DNA of 39,573 nucleotides from positions 1-39,573 of the forward strand of contig JAAYOJ010000040.1 of the NCBI GenBank assembly GCA_012520405.1, written 5' to 3'. The notes under the pieces were generated by a model, which saw only the letters and a list, made by a program, of their open reading frames with translations, did no database searches and had not been told where the DNA came from. This document shows, in pieces, positions 7,803 through 15,847 of the stretch; position 1 is the stretch's first letter, and each line of letters starts with the position of its first letter. Source of the stretch: Peptococcaceae bacterium. Lineage in GTDB: Bacteria; Bacillota; Desulfitobacteriia; Desulfitobacteriales; Syntrophobotulaceae. The position numbers and the translations under genes were made by a program.

Positions 7803-8750
7803 ATGCCTAAATTAAGAATCCTGGATTGTACGCTGCGTGACGGAGGACTGACTAATAATTTTAGTTTTGAAGATAAATATATTCAAAACCATTTACAATT
7901 AATGGCTTTAGCTCATGTAGATTTCGTGGAAATGGGGTATAAAACATCCGGCAGCTTTTACGATAAACAAGCTTACGGTCCTCTGAAATTTTGCCCGGAT
8001 AGTTATATCCGTCAGTTTATTAATAATATAGAAAATCCTCCCGCACTGGCTTTTATGGTGGATGTAGGCAAGTTCGACCGAGAAGATATTGCCCCGGCCT
8101 CGCAATCTCCCTTTGTTATGGCCAGGGTGGCCTGCTATTTAAATCAGATAGAACAAGCAGTGCAAGATGTTTTGTTTTTTCAAGAGAATGGCTATATAAC
8201 AACCTTAAATATTATGGCTATTTCCAAAGAACAGCCTCAAGAAATAAGGAAAAAACTGCAGTTGGTTAAACAGGTTATACCGTTTATAACGGTTTATATC
8301 GTGGATAGCTATGGGGCTTTGTATCCGGACCAGATCAGAAATTTGATTACTCTCTACAAACAGGAACTACCGGAAAGCAAGATTGGTATCCATGTCCATA
8401 ATAATATGCAGCTTGCTTTTTCCAACACCATTACCGCTATTGAACACGGGGCGGTTTATGCCGATGCCAGCGTCAAAGGGATGGGCAGAGGTGCTGGAAA
8501 TTGCCCTTTGGAATGTCTTTTGCCTTATGTTGAAAAAAAATTTGCCAATAAAAACCGCTATGATTTAAAACCTGTTTTGAAACTAATAAATGATTATTAC
8601 CAGAAAGAAGATAATTACAAAGCTTGGGGTTTTTGTACCAAACAGTTATTAACAGGACTTTTTAATCAGCATCCTGTGTACAGCTTACCTGACCGCAGCT
8701 ACGATCTTGCCGATATGTATGATTACCTGCAAAGAAAAGATAGGGATTAA
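7803..8750 (+). CDS. HMGL-like (DRE-TIM metallolyase) family aldolase/lyase
   Basis: A 315-residue TIM-barrel protein of the HMG-CoA lyase / 4-hydroxy-2-oxovalerate aldolase / isopropylmalate synthase superfamily. The metal and catalytic motif ILDCTLRDGG is at residues 6-15 (Arg12, Asp13). The His-x-His metal pair is in IGIHVHNNMQLAF, and the glycine-rich KGMGRGAGNCPLE follows. These features resemble 4-hydroxy-2-oxovalerate aldolases (MhpE/DmpG), but it lacks their communication domain and no acylating aldehyde dehydrogenase lies nearby, so the substrate is unknown. ATG 7803 is chosen because the upstream in-frame ATG at 7788 is part of the ribosome site GGAGGTGAC. It lies upstream of a flavin oxidoreductase and a LysR regulator and may belong to the same pathway. 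Confidence 0.78.
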   Translation: MPKLRILDCTLRDGGLTNNFSFEDKYIQNHLQLMALAHVDFVEMGYKTSGSFYDKQAYGPLKFCPDSYIRQFINNIENPPALAFMVDVGKFDREDIAPASQSPFVMARVACYLNQIEQAVQDVLFFQENGYITTLNIMAISKEQPQEIRKKLQLVKQVIPFITVYIVDSYGALYPDQIRNLITLYKQELPESKIGIHVHNNMQLAFSNTITAIEHGAVYADASVKGMGRGAGNCPLECLLPYVEKKFANKNRYDLKPVLKLINDYYQKEDNYKAWGFCTKQLLTGLFNQHPVYSLPDRSYDLADMYDYLQRKDRD

Positions 8751-8800
8751 GTGCCAATCCACCGGCCAACAAGACCTCTTAGACCTCGATAAGCTTTACT

Positions 8801-8823
8801 TATGAAAGCATTGTGTTTTCATA
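8801..8823. promoter_or_regulatory. LysR-type operator candidate
   Basis: TATGAAA-N9-TTTCATA is a perfect 7+7 dyad spanning 23 bp, with the T-N11-A core typical of LysR sites. It abuts a -10-like TATTAT (8822-8827) about 60 nt before the oxidoreductase ATG. A LysR gene ends this transcription unit, which makes autoregulation plausible. Confidence 0.45.
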
Positions 8824-8883
8824 TTATACAGAGCCTGTTCAGAATGCTAGAATGGAAAAAAGAGGGGAAAGGGAGGTTTTATT

Positions 8884-10851
8884 ATGGCAAAATTTAATGA
8901 ATTCCAACATGTATTTTCACCGATCAAGGTAGGCAACCTTACGCTTAAAAACCGCATTCAATTCTCGCCTATGGTCTGTTGCTTATCAAATGCTGCCGGC
9001 GAGGTTACCACAGAATTCGTAGAATTTTTGGGCATGCAGGCCCGGACCGGAGCCGGCCTGGTGACTATTGGCGCCACTCCGGTGGACAATGATACAGGAG
9101 CGGATGCTTACGGGGAACTGGATGTTACCAATGATAATAAAATTCCAGGCTTAAAACGCGTTTCCGAAGAAGTACACCGTTATGGAGCCAAACTTTCCAT
9201 TGAACTGGTTCATTCCGGCAGAGGCTCTCTGCCCGAGCTTTTACGCAAGCCTTATGCTTTGGCCCCCAGTATTATTCCTACTCCGGGTGGTCCTAGGAAG
9301 ATTAAAGTTATGGATCAAGACGATATTGACCAAGTGATAAAAGCCTATGCTGACTGCGCAGAACGGTTAGTTAAAGCCGATTTTGATATGGCCATGATTC
9401 ATGCCGCTCACGGTAATCTAATTGCCCAGTTCTTATCTCCCTACACCAATAAACGCAATGACTATTACGGCGGTTCCTTTGAAAACCGGGCTCGTTTTGG
9501 CCTGGAACTGCTGCAGGCCGTCCGGGAAAGAGTCGGCCAGAGCTTAGCATTAGAAATGAGGATCAGTGCTGAGGAAATGGTTGAAGGCGGCATGGAGTTA
9601 GAAGAAACCATAGAGTTTATTAAACTGGCCCAAGAATATATTGACTTAGTTCATGTCTCGGTAGGTCTGATCGTGGAACATAATAAAGCGGCTTTTTGGA
9701 CTATGCCGCCTTACTATCATGCTCATTGCCATAACGTAAAATATGCCGAAGCGGTAAAAAAGGATCCGGATATTAAAATTCCGGTAACCACAGTCGGCAG
9801 TATCAATACTATTAAAGATGCCGAAGAAATAATAGCTTCCGGAAAAGCTGACATTGTGGCCATGTGCAGGCAGCTGCTCGCCGATCCGGAGACTATTAAA
9901 AAGGCTTACCGCGGGGAAGAAGGAACAACTAGACCTTGCCTGCGTTGCTGGGAAGGTTGTGTCGGTGCTGTTGCCTTCGGGGGCCAGGTCAGATGTAGCA
10001 TCAATCCGGTAGTGGGCAGGGAAACTAAATACCGGGAAATTCCGCTGGCTCGCAGAAAGAAAAAAGTGGTAGTGGTAGGCGGTGGGACAGCCGGAATGAT
10101 GGCTACTCAAACCTTGGTGGAAAGAGGGCATGAAGTCGTACTTATGGAAAAAAAGGATAGACTAGGCGGTCATCTGCCTGAAATAAGTGCACTTCCGTTC
10201 AAAGGGGATTTACGTGCCTACTTGAAATGGAATGTAGACACCACTATGAATTGCGGGGCCAAAATTTTGCTAAACACTGAGGCGGACGAGGATAGCATCC
10301 GCAAGGAAAACCCGGACGCTATTATTATCGCGGTTGGGTCCAGCCCGGTGGAACTTGATATTCCAGGAAGCGATAACGAAAATGTTCACTCGGTTTTAGA
10401 TGTGGATAACGGTAGGGTCCAAGTCGGATCCAAAGTCGTTGTTTGTGGTGGCGGAGTGAGCGGTATGGAATGCGCCCTGGCTTTGGCCATGGAAGGCAAA
10501 GACGTTACTGTCGTGGATATGATTCCTGTGGAGCAATTTGCCAAGGATATGGTGGTTGCCACCCGGCCTATGCTGCTCTATCTCTTAAATCAACATAAAG
10601 TCAAATTTATTGGGGAGCATAAAGTGCTGCAATTCCTTAAAAATGGAGTAGAAATAGAAGATCGAAATTGGAACCATTCCATTATAGAAGCGGATACCAT
10701 TGTTAAGGCCTTCGGTATGCGACCTAACAAGGAATTGGTGGAGCGTTTAGGTTGTATTGTCCCTGAAACTTACCTAGTCGGTGACTGTGACCAGGCTAAG
10801 AATATTCAGTATGCCAATCATTCCGCCTTTAATGTTGCGGTGGAGGTTTAA
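8884..10851 (+). CDS. NADH:flavin oxidoreductase / 2,4-dienoyl-CoA reductase-type enzyme (FMN, [4Fe-4S], FAD)
   Basis: A 655-residue three-domain enzyme. Residues 1 to about 345 form an Old Yellow Enzyme-type FMN barrel (FSPIKVGNLTLKNRI at the N-terminus, HGNLIAQFLSPYTNKRND at 176-193). Cys352, 355, 359 and 371 form the exact C-x2-C-x3-C-x11-C cluster motif. From about residue 394 there is a dinucleotide-binding module (VVVVGGGTAGMMA) with a second one near residue 520 (VVVCGGGVSGMECAL). Relatives include FadH, 2-enoate reductases and the bile-acid enzymes BaiCD/BaiH; the substrate cannot be read from sequence. The position of the usual catalytic Tyr (HGY) is Asn178. RBS GGGAGG precedes the ATG. 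The LysR gene follows by 2 nt. Confidence 0.88.
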   Translation: MAKFNEFQHVFSPIKVGNLTLKNRIQFSPMVCCLSNAAGEVTTEFVEFLGMQARTGAGLVTIGATPVDNDTGADAYGELDVTNDNKIPGLKRVSEEVHRYGAKLSIELVHSGRGSLPELLRKPYALAPSIIPTPGGPRKIKVMDQDDIDQVIKAYADCAERLVKADFDMAMIHAAHGNLIAQFLSPYTNKRNDYYGGSFENRARFGLELLQAVRERVGQSLALEMRISAEEMVEGGMELEETIEFIKLAQEYIDLVHVSVGLIVEHNKAAFWTMPPYYHAHCHNVKYAEAVKKDPDIKIPVTTVGSINTIKDAEEIIASGKADIVAMCRQLLADPETIKKAYRGEEGTTRPCLRCWEGCVGAVAFGGQVRCSINPVVGRETKYREIPLARRKKKVVVVGGGTAGMMATQTLVERGHEVVLMEKKDRLGGHLPEISALPFKGDLRAYLKWNVDTTMNCGAKILLNTEADEDSIRKENPDAIIIAVGSSPVELDIPGSDNENVHSVLDVDNGRVQVGSKVVVCGGGVSGMECALALAMEGKDVTVVDMIPVEQFAKDMVVATRPMLLYLLNQHKVKFIGEHKVLQFLKNGVEIEDRNWNHSIIEADTIVKAFGMRPNKELVERLGCIVPETYLVGDCDQAKNIQYANHSAFNVAVEV

Positions 10852-10853
10852 TT

Positions 10854-11777
10854 ATGACGCTGCAACAGCTCAAATATATTATAAAGATAGTTGAATGCGG
10901 CTCCATTACTGAAGCCGCTAAACAGCTATTTATTACCCAACCCAGTCTATCGACGGCAGTTAAAGAACTTGAAAAAGAACTGGGAATAGAAATATTTTAC
11001 CGCACAGCCAAAGGAATATCCTTAACTATTGACGGGACTGAATTCCTCTCCTACGCACGTCAGATTATTGAGCAGACAGAACTTATGGAGCAGCGTTATT
11101 TAGGTAAAAAACCCTCAAAACAACTTTGTTCAATTTCCACTCAACATTATGCTTTTGCAGTTAATGCTTTTGTAGAATTACTTTTAGGTCTTGATGTAGA
11201 TGAGTATGAATTTACCCTACGGGAAACAAGAACATATGAAATAATTGATGATGTAAAAAATTTACGCAGTGAAATAGGGATTATTTATTTTAGTAATTTC
11301 AACGAAAAAGTTTTGAACAAGCTGTTAAAAGAAAATCATTTGATATTTAATCCCCTTTTCGAAGCTAAGCCCCATATTTTTGTTAGTTCCAGGCATCCTC
11401 TTGCTAAGAACAGTTCAGTTACTCTCGAAGATCTGGAAAACTACCCGTTTCTGGCTTTCGAACAAGGTGAGTATAATTCTTTTTATTTCTCAGAAGAGAT
11501 TTTAAGTACAGTTCCTCGCCGAAAAACAATCCATGTCAGCGATCGGGCTACTCTTTTTAACCTTTTAATTGGCTTAAATGGATACACTATCTGCTCGGGC
11601 CTTTTATGCAGTGATTTAAACGGAGATAACATTGTTTCCGTGCCGCTTCAGACGAATGAAAGAATGCTGATAGGTTGGATTGCCAACAAGAAAGCACATC
11701 TTAGCATGCTGGCTCTTGACTATATTTCGAAACTGAAAAAACTGATTAGCGAATACGGATATACTGTTCTTGAATAA
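10854..11777 (+). CDS. LysR family transcriptional regulator
   Basis: A 307-residue LysR-type regulator. The N-terminal winged helix-turn-helix is clear (residues 1-60: LQQLKYIIKIVECGSITEAA, then the ITQPSLSTAVKELEKELG recognition helix), followed by a linker helix and a periplasmic-binding-protein-like effector domain (about residues 90-300). The start lies 2 nt after the stop of the flavin oxidoreductase gene, so the two are translationally coupled, and the regulator probably controls that enzyme and itself. The effector is unknown. Unlike most LysR genes it is co-directional with, not divergent from, its likely target. Confidence 0.9.
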   Translation: MTLQQLKYIIKIVECGSITEAAKQLFITQPSLSTAVKELEKELGIEIFYRTAKGISLTIDGTEFLSYARQIIEQTELMEQRYLGKKPSKQLCSISTQHYAFAVNAFVELLLGLDVDEYEFTLRETRTYEIIDDVKNLRSEIGIIYFSNFNEKVLNKLLKENHLIFNPLFEAKPHIFVSSRHPLAKNSSVTLEDLENYPFLAFEQGEYNSFYFSEEILSTVPRRKTIHVSDRATLFNLLIGLNGYTICSGLLCSDLNGDNIVSVPLQTNERMLIGWIANKKAHLSMLALDYISKLKKLISEYGYTVLE

Positions 11778-11780
11778 AAT

Positions 11781-11810
11781 ATGTCTCCGCTTTGAATAGA
11801 GCGGAGGCAT
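11781..11810. terminator. Bidirectional terminator between the LysR gene and metF
   Basis: ATGTCTCCGCT (11781-11791) and AGCGGAGGCAT (11800-11810) form an 11-bp stem (one G-U) with an 8-nt loop. It lies exactly between convergent genes. T-rich sequence follows on the minus-strand side; the plus-strand U-run is weak. Confidence 0.65.
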
Positions 11811-11812
11811 AT

Positions 11813-12676
11813 TTATGCTACAAGCAAGGTGTTTATGGCCTTATAGATTTGAGAAGCAATGTAAGCATTATTCATAGTATAGAGATGTATTCCATCAACC
11901 CCCTGGGTTATTAAATCTACGATCTGATCCACAGCATATGCAATTCCTGCATCCCGCATTGCTTCCGGATTGTTTTCATATTTATTCATAATAGATATAA
12001 ATTTTTTTGGAAGCTTTATTCTGTTAAGGGCAACCATACGTTCAGTTTGTCTTTTGCTCATAACCGGCATGATTCCGGCTTTAATTGGAACGTTAATTCC
12101 TGCTATAACCGCTCGCTCTCGGAAGGAATAAAAGCTGTTATTATCAAAAAATAACTGCGTTATGAGTTGGTCTGCCCCTGCATCTACTTTGTTTTTTAAA
12201 TTACGAATATCCTCAATAATAGTTGGACTTTCGATGTGACCTTCAGGATAGCAAGCCCCTATTATATTAAAATCTCCGTTTTCTTTGATGAAGGAAATCA
12301 AATCGCTGGCATACCTGAAGTCATTATGTGGTGTTAAAGCGGGATTTGTATCACCTCGCAAGGCAAGTATATTTTCAATTCCGGAACATTTGCAGTAATC
12401 TAGTATTTTAAGTACAGCCCTTTTGGAAAGATGAAGGCCTGGAAGGTGGGCAACACTTTCGATACCATAGTGATTTTTAATTACAGAGGCTATTTCAAAA
12501 GTATTGGCCTTATTTTCACTTTTTCCAGCACTATAGGTCACACTTATAAAATCAGGGTTAAGTTCTTTTAATTTTTGAACTGTATTATGAATTGCAGTTA
12601 AAGGGTCAGAGCCCTGAGGAGGAAATATTTCAAATGACAGTATACTTTTCGTATTATATAATTCTAATGTCTTCAT
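11813..12676 (-). CDS. metF: Methylenetetrahydrofolate reductase
   Basis: A 287-residue FAD-dependent TIM-barrel enzyme that converts 5,10-methylene-THF to 5-methyl-THF for methionine synthesis or the Wood-Ljungdahl methyl branch. Recognised by SFEIFPPQG near the N-terminus (catalytic Glu), SVTYSAG, ALRGDTNP, IGACYPEGHIES and ADQLITQLFFDN, all in family order. The length is slightly shorter than E. coli MetF (296). The ribosome site AAGAGGAG precedes the ATG at 12676. It stands alone on the minus strand with no folate or methionine gene adjacent. No metV-type zinc subunit or SAM riboswitch is seen in its short leader. Confidence 0.94.
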   Translation of the reverse strand: MKTLELYNTKSILSFEIFPPQGSDPLTAIHNTVQKLKELNPDFISVTYSAGKSENKANTFEIASVIKNHYGIESVAHLPGLHLSKRAVLKILDYCKCSGIENILALRGDTNPALTPHNDFRYASDLISFIKENGDFNIIGACYPEGHIESPTIIEDIRNLKNKVDAGADQLITQLFFDNNSFYSFRERAVIAGINVPIKAGIMPVMSKRQTERMVALNRIKLPKKFISIMNKYENNPEAMRDAGIAYAVDQIVDLITQGVDGIHLYTMNNAYIASQIYKAINTLLVA

Positions 12677-12947
12677 AGCGCTAAACTCCTCTTAGTATTT
12701 TTTTAGGCTGAACTTGCCTTTCCATTTTTTAGTTATTACAATACCATAAAGGGCTTGCTATAGGGTAATACTTAATAATTATACTTTGCCATAGATTTGA
12801 ACTATATCATGATTCTTACTATAAAATGGCATAGAGTAAGTACTTTCCTAGAAGATTTTATTTGTCAAGAAGGGGAACTTGATACTTTTGTAGAAAATTA
12901 TATTATAATTTGTAGGAATCAATCGCTATTATGGAAAGAGGATAATA

Positions 12948-14033
12948 ATGCATCAGCTACCATTCTACCCGGGACAAAAACTCAGCTTTACAACTGATTC
13001 AGAACTATTCCACGATGTATATACTACTGAAATTAAGGAAGTGTATCACGATCGTTTGGAATTGTATATTACTTTGCACAGGGGATATTTACTCCTTATT
13101 CCGATTGGTACAACAATTCGTTGGCTCGATACCAATTCACAGTGGGAATTTACGTCCCAGGTAATTTCTCGCCAGCCGGCTAAACAGACTTGGAGCGTTA
13201 CTATACCTGTTCCTAAAAATGTGCAAAGGAAATCACGGGTTATAGCTATAGGTAGCGGTAAAGGGGGGGCGGGTAAGACCACCCTGGCCATTAATTTAAG
13301 TTTAGCTTTAAGCGCGTTAGGAAATAGAGTCATTATTCTTGATGCCGATCTAGGAATGGCCAATGTTGAGGTCTTGCTGAGACTAAATACCCGCTTGAAT
13401 TTAACCAATGTGCTTAAAGGAGAATGCACTCTAAAAGATATTTTAATCCCGGGTCCGTCAGGTATAAAAGTTATCCCCGGTTCCAGTGGCATTTCTGCTC
13501 TAACGAGTATTGATGCTGTCCAGTTTAATCGGATTATTTCCGGCTTTGCCGATCTGGAAGAACAAAGCGACATCTTTATCATAGATACAGGTGCGGGTAT
13601 ATCAGAAGTTGTGCTTAGATTTCTGGAAGCGGCCGATGATTTAGTATTAGTCACTAATACTGAACCCCATGCTATGATGGATACCTATGCTTTGGCAAAG
13701 GCCTTGGCTTATCGTAACCCGGATATTAAACCCTACCTTATTATTAACCGTTGTGAAAGTGAGGCGGAAGCGAGAAAATGCAGCCAGACTTTTAATAAGG
13801 CTGCTTCAAGATTTCTCAAAGTCCAGCCTGAACTTCTGGGCTGGATTTATGACGATAAAAAAGTGAGCAAATCCTTGAAAAACCAAAAACCACTTTTTCT
13901 TTCCGATCCACATTCCGAGTACTCTCGCTCTGTTTTGAATATAGCAAAAAAATTATTAGGCAAAAAAGTGAAAGCTGGAAGGCAATCGGGTATTGTATCC
14001 TTTATTAACAAATTTAAACGTAGTTTCGGCTAA
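12948..14033 (+). CDS. FlhG/MinD-type ATPase with N-terminal flagellar-brake (YcgR/PilZN-like) domain
   Basis: A 361-residue fusion. Residues 1-95 resemble the N-terminal domain of YcgR/YpfA-type proteins: FYPGQKLSF, beta-rich DRLELYITLHRG, WEFTSQVISRQ and a closing IPVPKNVQRKSR, where a PilZ domain would normally begin. From residue 98 a deviant Walker A ATPase starts: VIAIGSGKGGAGKTTLAINL (signature Lys105, P-loop Lys110), DADLGMANVEVLL and the Walker B-like DIFIIDTGAGIS. This pattern matches FlhG/FleN and MinD, which set flagellar number or cell position at the membrane. The C-terminus SFINKFKRSFG could be an amphipathic membrane-targeting helix. No flagellar gene is adjacent, so the target process is unknown. 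ATG 12948 follows AAAGAGG. Confidence 0.75.
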   Translation: MHQLPFYPGQKLSFTTDSELFHDVYTTEIKEVYHDRLELYITLHRGYLLLIPIGTTIRWLDTNSQWEFTSQVISRQPAKQTWSVTIPVPKNVQRKSRVIAIGSGKGGAGKTTLAINLSLALSALGNRVIILDADLGMANVEVLLRLNTRLNLTNVLKGECTLKDILIPGPSGIKVIPGSSGISALTSIDAVQFNRIISGFADLEEQSDIFIIDTGAGISEVVLRFLEAADDLVLVTNTEPHAMMDTYALAKALAYRNPDIKPYLIINRCESEAEARKCSQTFNKAASRFLKVQPELLGWIYDDKKVSKSLKNQKPLFLSDPHSEYSRSVLNIAKKLLGKKVKAGRQSGIVSFINKFKRSFG

Positions 14034-14093
14034 AATTTAATCTATTTTTTCAACCATAAGGATTGCCAAATAGTAAACTAATTGGAAAAAAAT

Positions 14094-14120
14094 AAAATTT
14101 GGCAAAGCCAAATTTTAATA
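14094..14120 (+). terminator. Probable terminator after the FlhG-like gene
   Basis: AAAATTTGGC (14094-14103), loop AAA, GCCAAATTTT (14107-14116): a perfect 10-bp stem ending in TTTT then AATAATTT. The AT-rich base pairs double as the A-tract and T-tract on both strands. Confidence 0.6.
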
Positions 14121-14148
14121 ATTTATTATATCTTTATCCAATATCTTA

Positions 14149-14157
14149 TGCTATAAT
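14149..14157 (+). promoter_or_regulatory. Extended -10 promoter element for the M23 peptidase gene
   Basis: TGC-TATAAT (14149-14157) is an exact extended -10 element about 33 nt before the ATG at 14190. No good -35 box is visible, as is usual for extended -10 promoters. Confidence 0.55.
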
Positions 14158-14189
14158 GGGAACGGCACTTGGACATAAAGGGGGAGAGA

Positions 14190-15698
14190 ATGATTGAGAA
14201 AGATGGCTTAAAACAGAGAATGTCTGTTTTTTTTAATAAAGCCAAAAATATTTTAAATAAGGTTAAGATTAAAGAACATATCAATAAAGTTACTGAAGCA
14301 AAATTACTTACACGACTCGTAAGCTTTTTAAAAAATATTTCCTGGAAATCTCCCAAGACAATTGGGATAAGTGCTCTCAGTGTTATTATTTTAGGTGCCG
14401 GAATATTTTATCTTAGTACTACGGTTTCGGCTGTCGGTATTACGGTGAACGGCAAAAATATAGGATATGCTCAGAATAAAACTGAGGCTGAACAAATTGT
14501 ACAGGAAGTATTGCAGAAGCATGGTGAAGTCTCCGGACAAGTTGCCCATACCAACGATAAAATTGAATATGAAAAAGCAAGAATAAAAAAAGATGAATAT
14601 GCTGCTAACAAGATTTCCTTTGCCTTGTTGCTAAATGCGATAATACCTTATATTAACGCTTGTGGAATCCAAATTGAGGGGCAAACGGTTGTCCACCTGG
14701 CAGATACAAAACAAGCAGATTTAGTATTGACCAAATATAAAGAATACTTTACCAAACCCGGTGATAAGAATGTAGTTGATTCCGCCGAGTTTGAAGAGGA
14801 AGTAACCAAAGTTGCGGTTAAGGTTCATCCCAGCGATATAATATCGGTTGATGAAGCCCTGGATTTTTTGTTAAAAGGGGATGCAGCTGAGACCGAATAT
14901 ACTATCCAAAAGGACGATTCATTTTGGCTGATTGCCCGTAAGCATAATATGCTGGTTGATGAAGTCCTGGCAGCTAACCCGGGATTTACTGAAGATACAA
15001 TTATTCAACCGGGTCAGACCATCAAGCTGGCCAAAATTGAACCTTTCCTGACCGTAATTAGTAAAGGAACAAAAGTTGTTAAAGAAGTAATTCCTTTTGA
15101 TGTCCAAACCGTAACCAGCACCAAAGTCGCTGCCGGTAAATCTGTTGTTCAGCAAGCAGGTAAAGATGGCGAAAAAGAAGTTACTTATAAATACGTAGAG
15201 AAAAACGGCAAAACGTTAGAAAAAACCGTGGTCAAAGAAGAAGTATTGGCCAAACCGGTTAAGCAAATTATTGCCAAGGGCCCTGCTGTTAAGCCTGTTT
15301 ATGTTGGCACTTCCCGTGGATCAGGTGCAGTATACGGATTGCAGTGGCCGCTCAGCGGTAGGATTACTTCTTATTACGGGTACCGTTCTCGTGGCTTCCA
15401 CACCGGTATTGACATTGACGGAGTGACCGGACAGCCTTACTACGCTGCGACTGCAGGCAAAGTGGTTTTGGCCGGGTATGTTGGAAACTATGGTTACTGT
15501 ATTATTGTGGACCATGGTAATGGAGTAGCTACACGTTACGCCCATTCCTCGAAACTCTTAGTCAGCGTCGGTGATCAGGTTAAAAAAGGACAAAATATCG
15601 GATTGGTAGGCTCGACCGGGAAATCAACCGGATCCCATCTTCATTTTGAAGTTATAGTAAATGGCAGCACAGTTAATCCACTAAATTATCTTCCATAG
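14190..15698 (+). CDS. LysM-G5-M23 membrane-anchored peptidoglycan endopeptidase
   Basis: A 502-residue envelope protein. A basic N-terminal region of about 55 residues precedes one membrane segment (IGISALSVIILGAGIFYLST). After an alpha/beta spacer come a LysM domain (YTIQKDDSFWLIARKHNM to QPGQTIKLA), a G5 domain (VVKEVIPFDVQTV to VLAKPVKQIIAKG) and a C-terminal M23 LytM-type zinc peptidase. The M23 zinc and catalytic motifs are complete: HTGIDIDG (His, Asp), YAHSS and the SHLHFEV His-x-His. It should bind and cleave peptidoglycan cross-links outside the membrane. ATG 14190 follows GGGGGAGAG; the frame opens a little earlier with a TTG that lies before that site. Domain order resembles Firmicute cell-wall or sporulation peptidases. 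Confidence 0.92.
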   Translation: MIEKDGLKQRMSVFFNKAKNILNKVKIKEHINKVTEAKLLTRLVSFLKNISWKSPKTIGISALSVIILGAGIFYLSTTVSAVGITVNGKNIGYAQNKTEAEQIVQEVLQKHGEVSGQVAHTNDKIEYEKARIKKDEYAANKISFALLLNAIIPYINACGIQIEGQTVVHLADTKQADLVLTKYKEYFTKPGDKNVVDSAEFEEEVTKVAVKVHPSDIISVDEALDFLLKGDAAETEYTIQKDDSFWLIARKHNMLVDEVLAANPGFTEDTIIQPGQTIKLAKIEPFLTVISKGTKVVKEVIPFDVQTVTSTKVAAGKSVVQQAGKDGEKEVTYKYVEKNGKTLEKTVVKEEVLAKPVKQIIAKGPAVKPVYVGTSRGSGAVYGLQWPLSGRITSYYGYRSRGFHTGIDIDGVTGQPYYAATAGKVVLAGYVGNYGYCIIVDHGNGVATRYAHSSKLLVSVGDQVKKGQNIGLVGSTGKSTGSHLHFEVIVNGSTVNPLNYLP

Positions 15699-15749
15699 TA
15701 TTAAGAGTATTAAGCTTGTATAAACTTTTTACTTAAATATTTCAGAATT

Positions 15750-15776
15750 AAAAGCGCACTATAGCGCTTTTTTTTT
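15750..15776 (+). terminator. Rho-independent terminator after the M23 gene
   Basis: AAAAGCGC (15750-15757), loop ACTATA, GCGCTTTT (15764-15771), continuing into a T-run to about 15776. Confidence 0.85.
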
Positions 15777-15788
15777 AACTACTTTTAG

Positions 15789-15817
15789 TTGACAAACAGT
15801 ATTTATTTAGCAAGAAT
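15789..15817 (+). promoter_or_regulatory. Possible promoter for the first DegV gene
   Basis: TTGACA (15789-15794), 17-nt spacer, AAGAAT (15812-15817, 4 of 6 matches). A better TATAAT lies nearby, but at the wrong distance from this -35 box. Confidence 0.35.
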
Positions 15818-15847
15818 TATATATAATAGTATAATGGGAGGTTTATT

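Noticed and set aside
9646-10131. Minus-strand open frame of 161 codons within the first flavin oxidoreductase gene
   Set aside because: Antisense shadow of a conserved gene; no start signal or family resemblance.
12677-12947. SAM-responsive riboswitch upstream of metF
   Set aside because: The leader is short and lacks the conserved S-box helices; only an ordinary ribosome site is seen.
12797-12997. Plus-strand open frame of 66 codons before the FlhG-like gene
   Set aside because: It overlaps the start of the FlhG-like gene in another frame, has no ribosome site and shows no recognisable composition.
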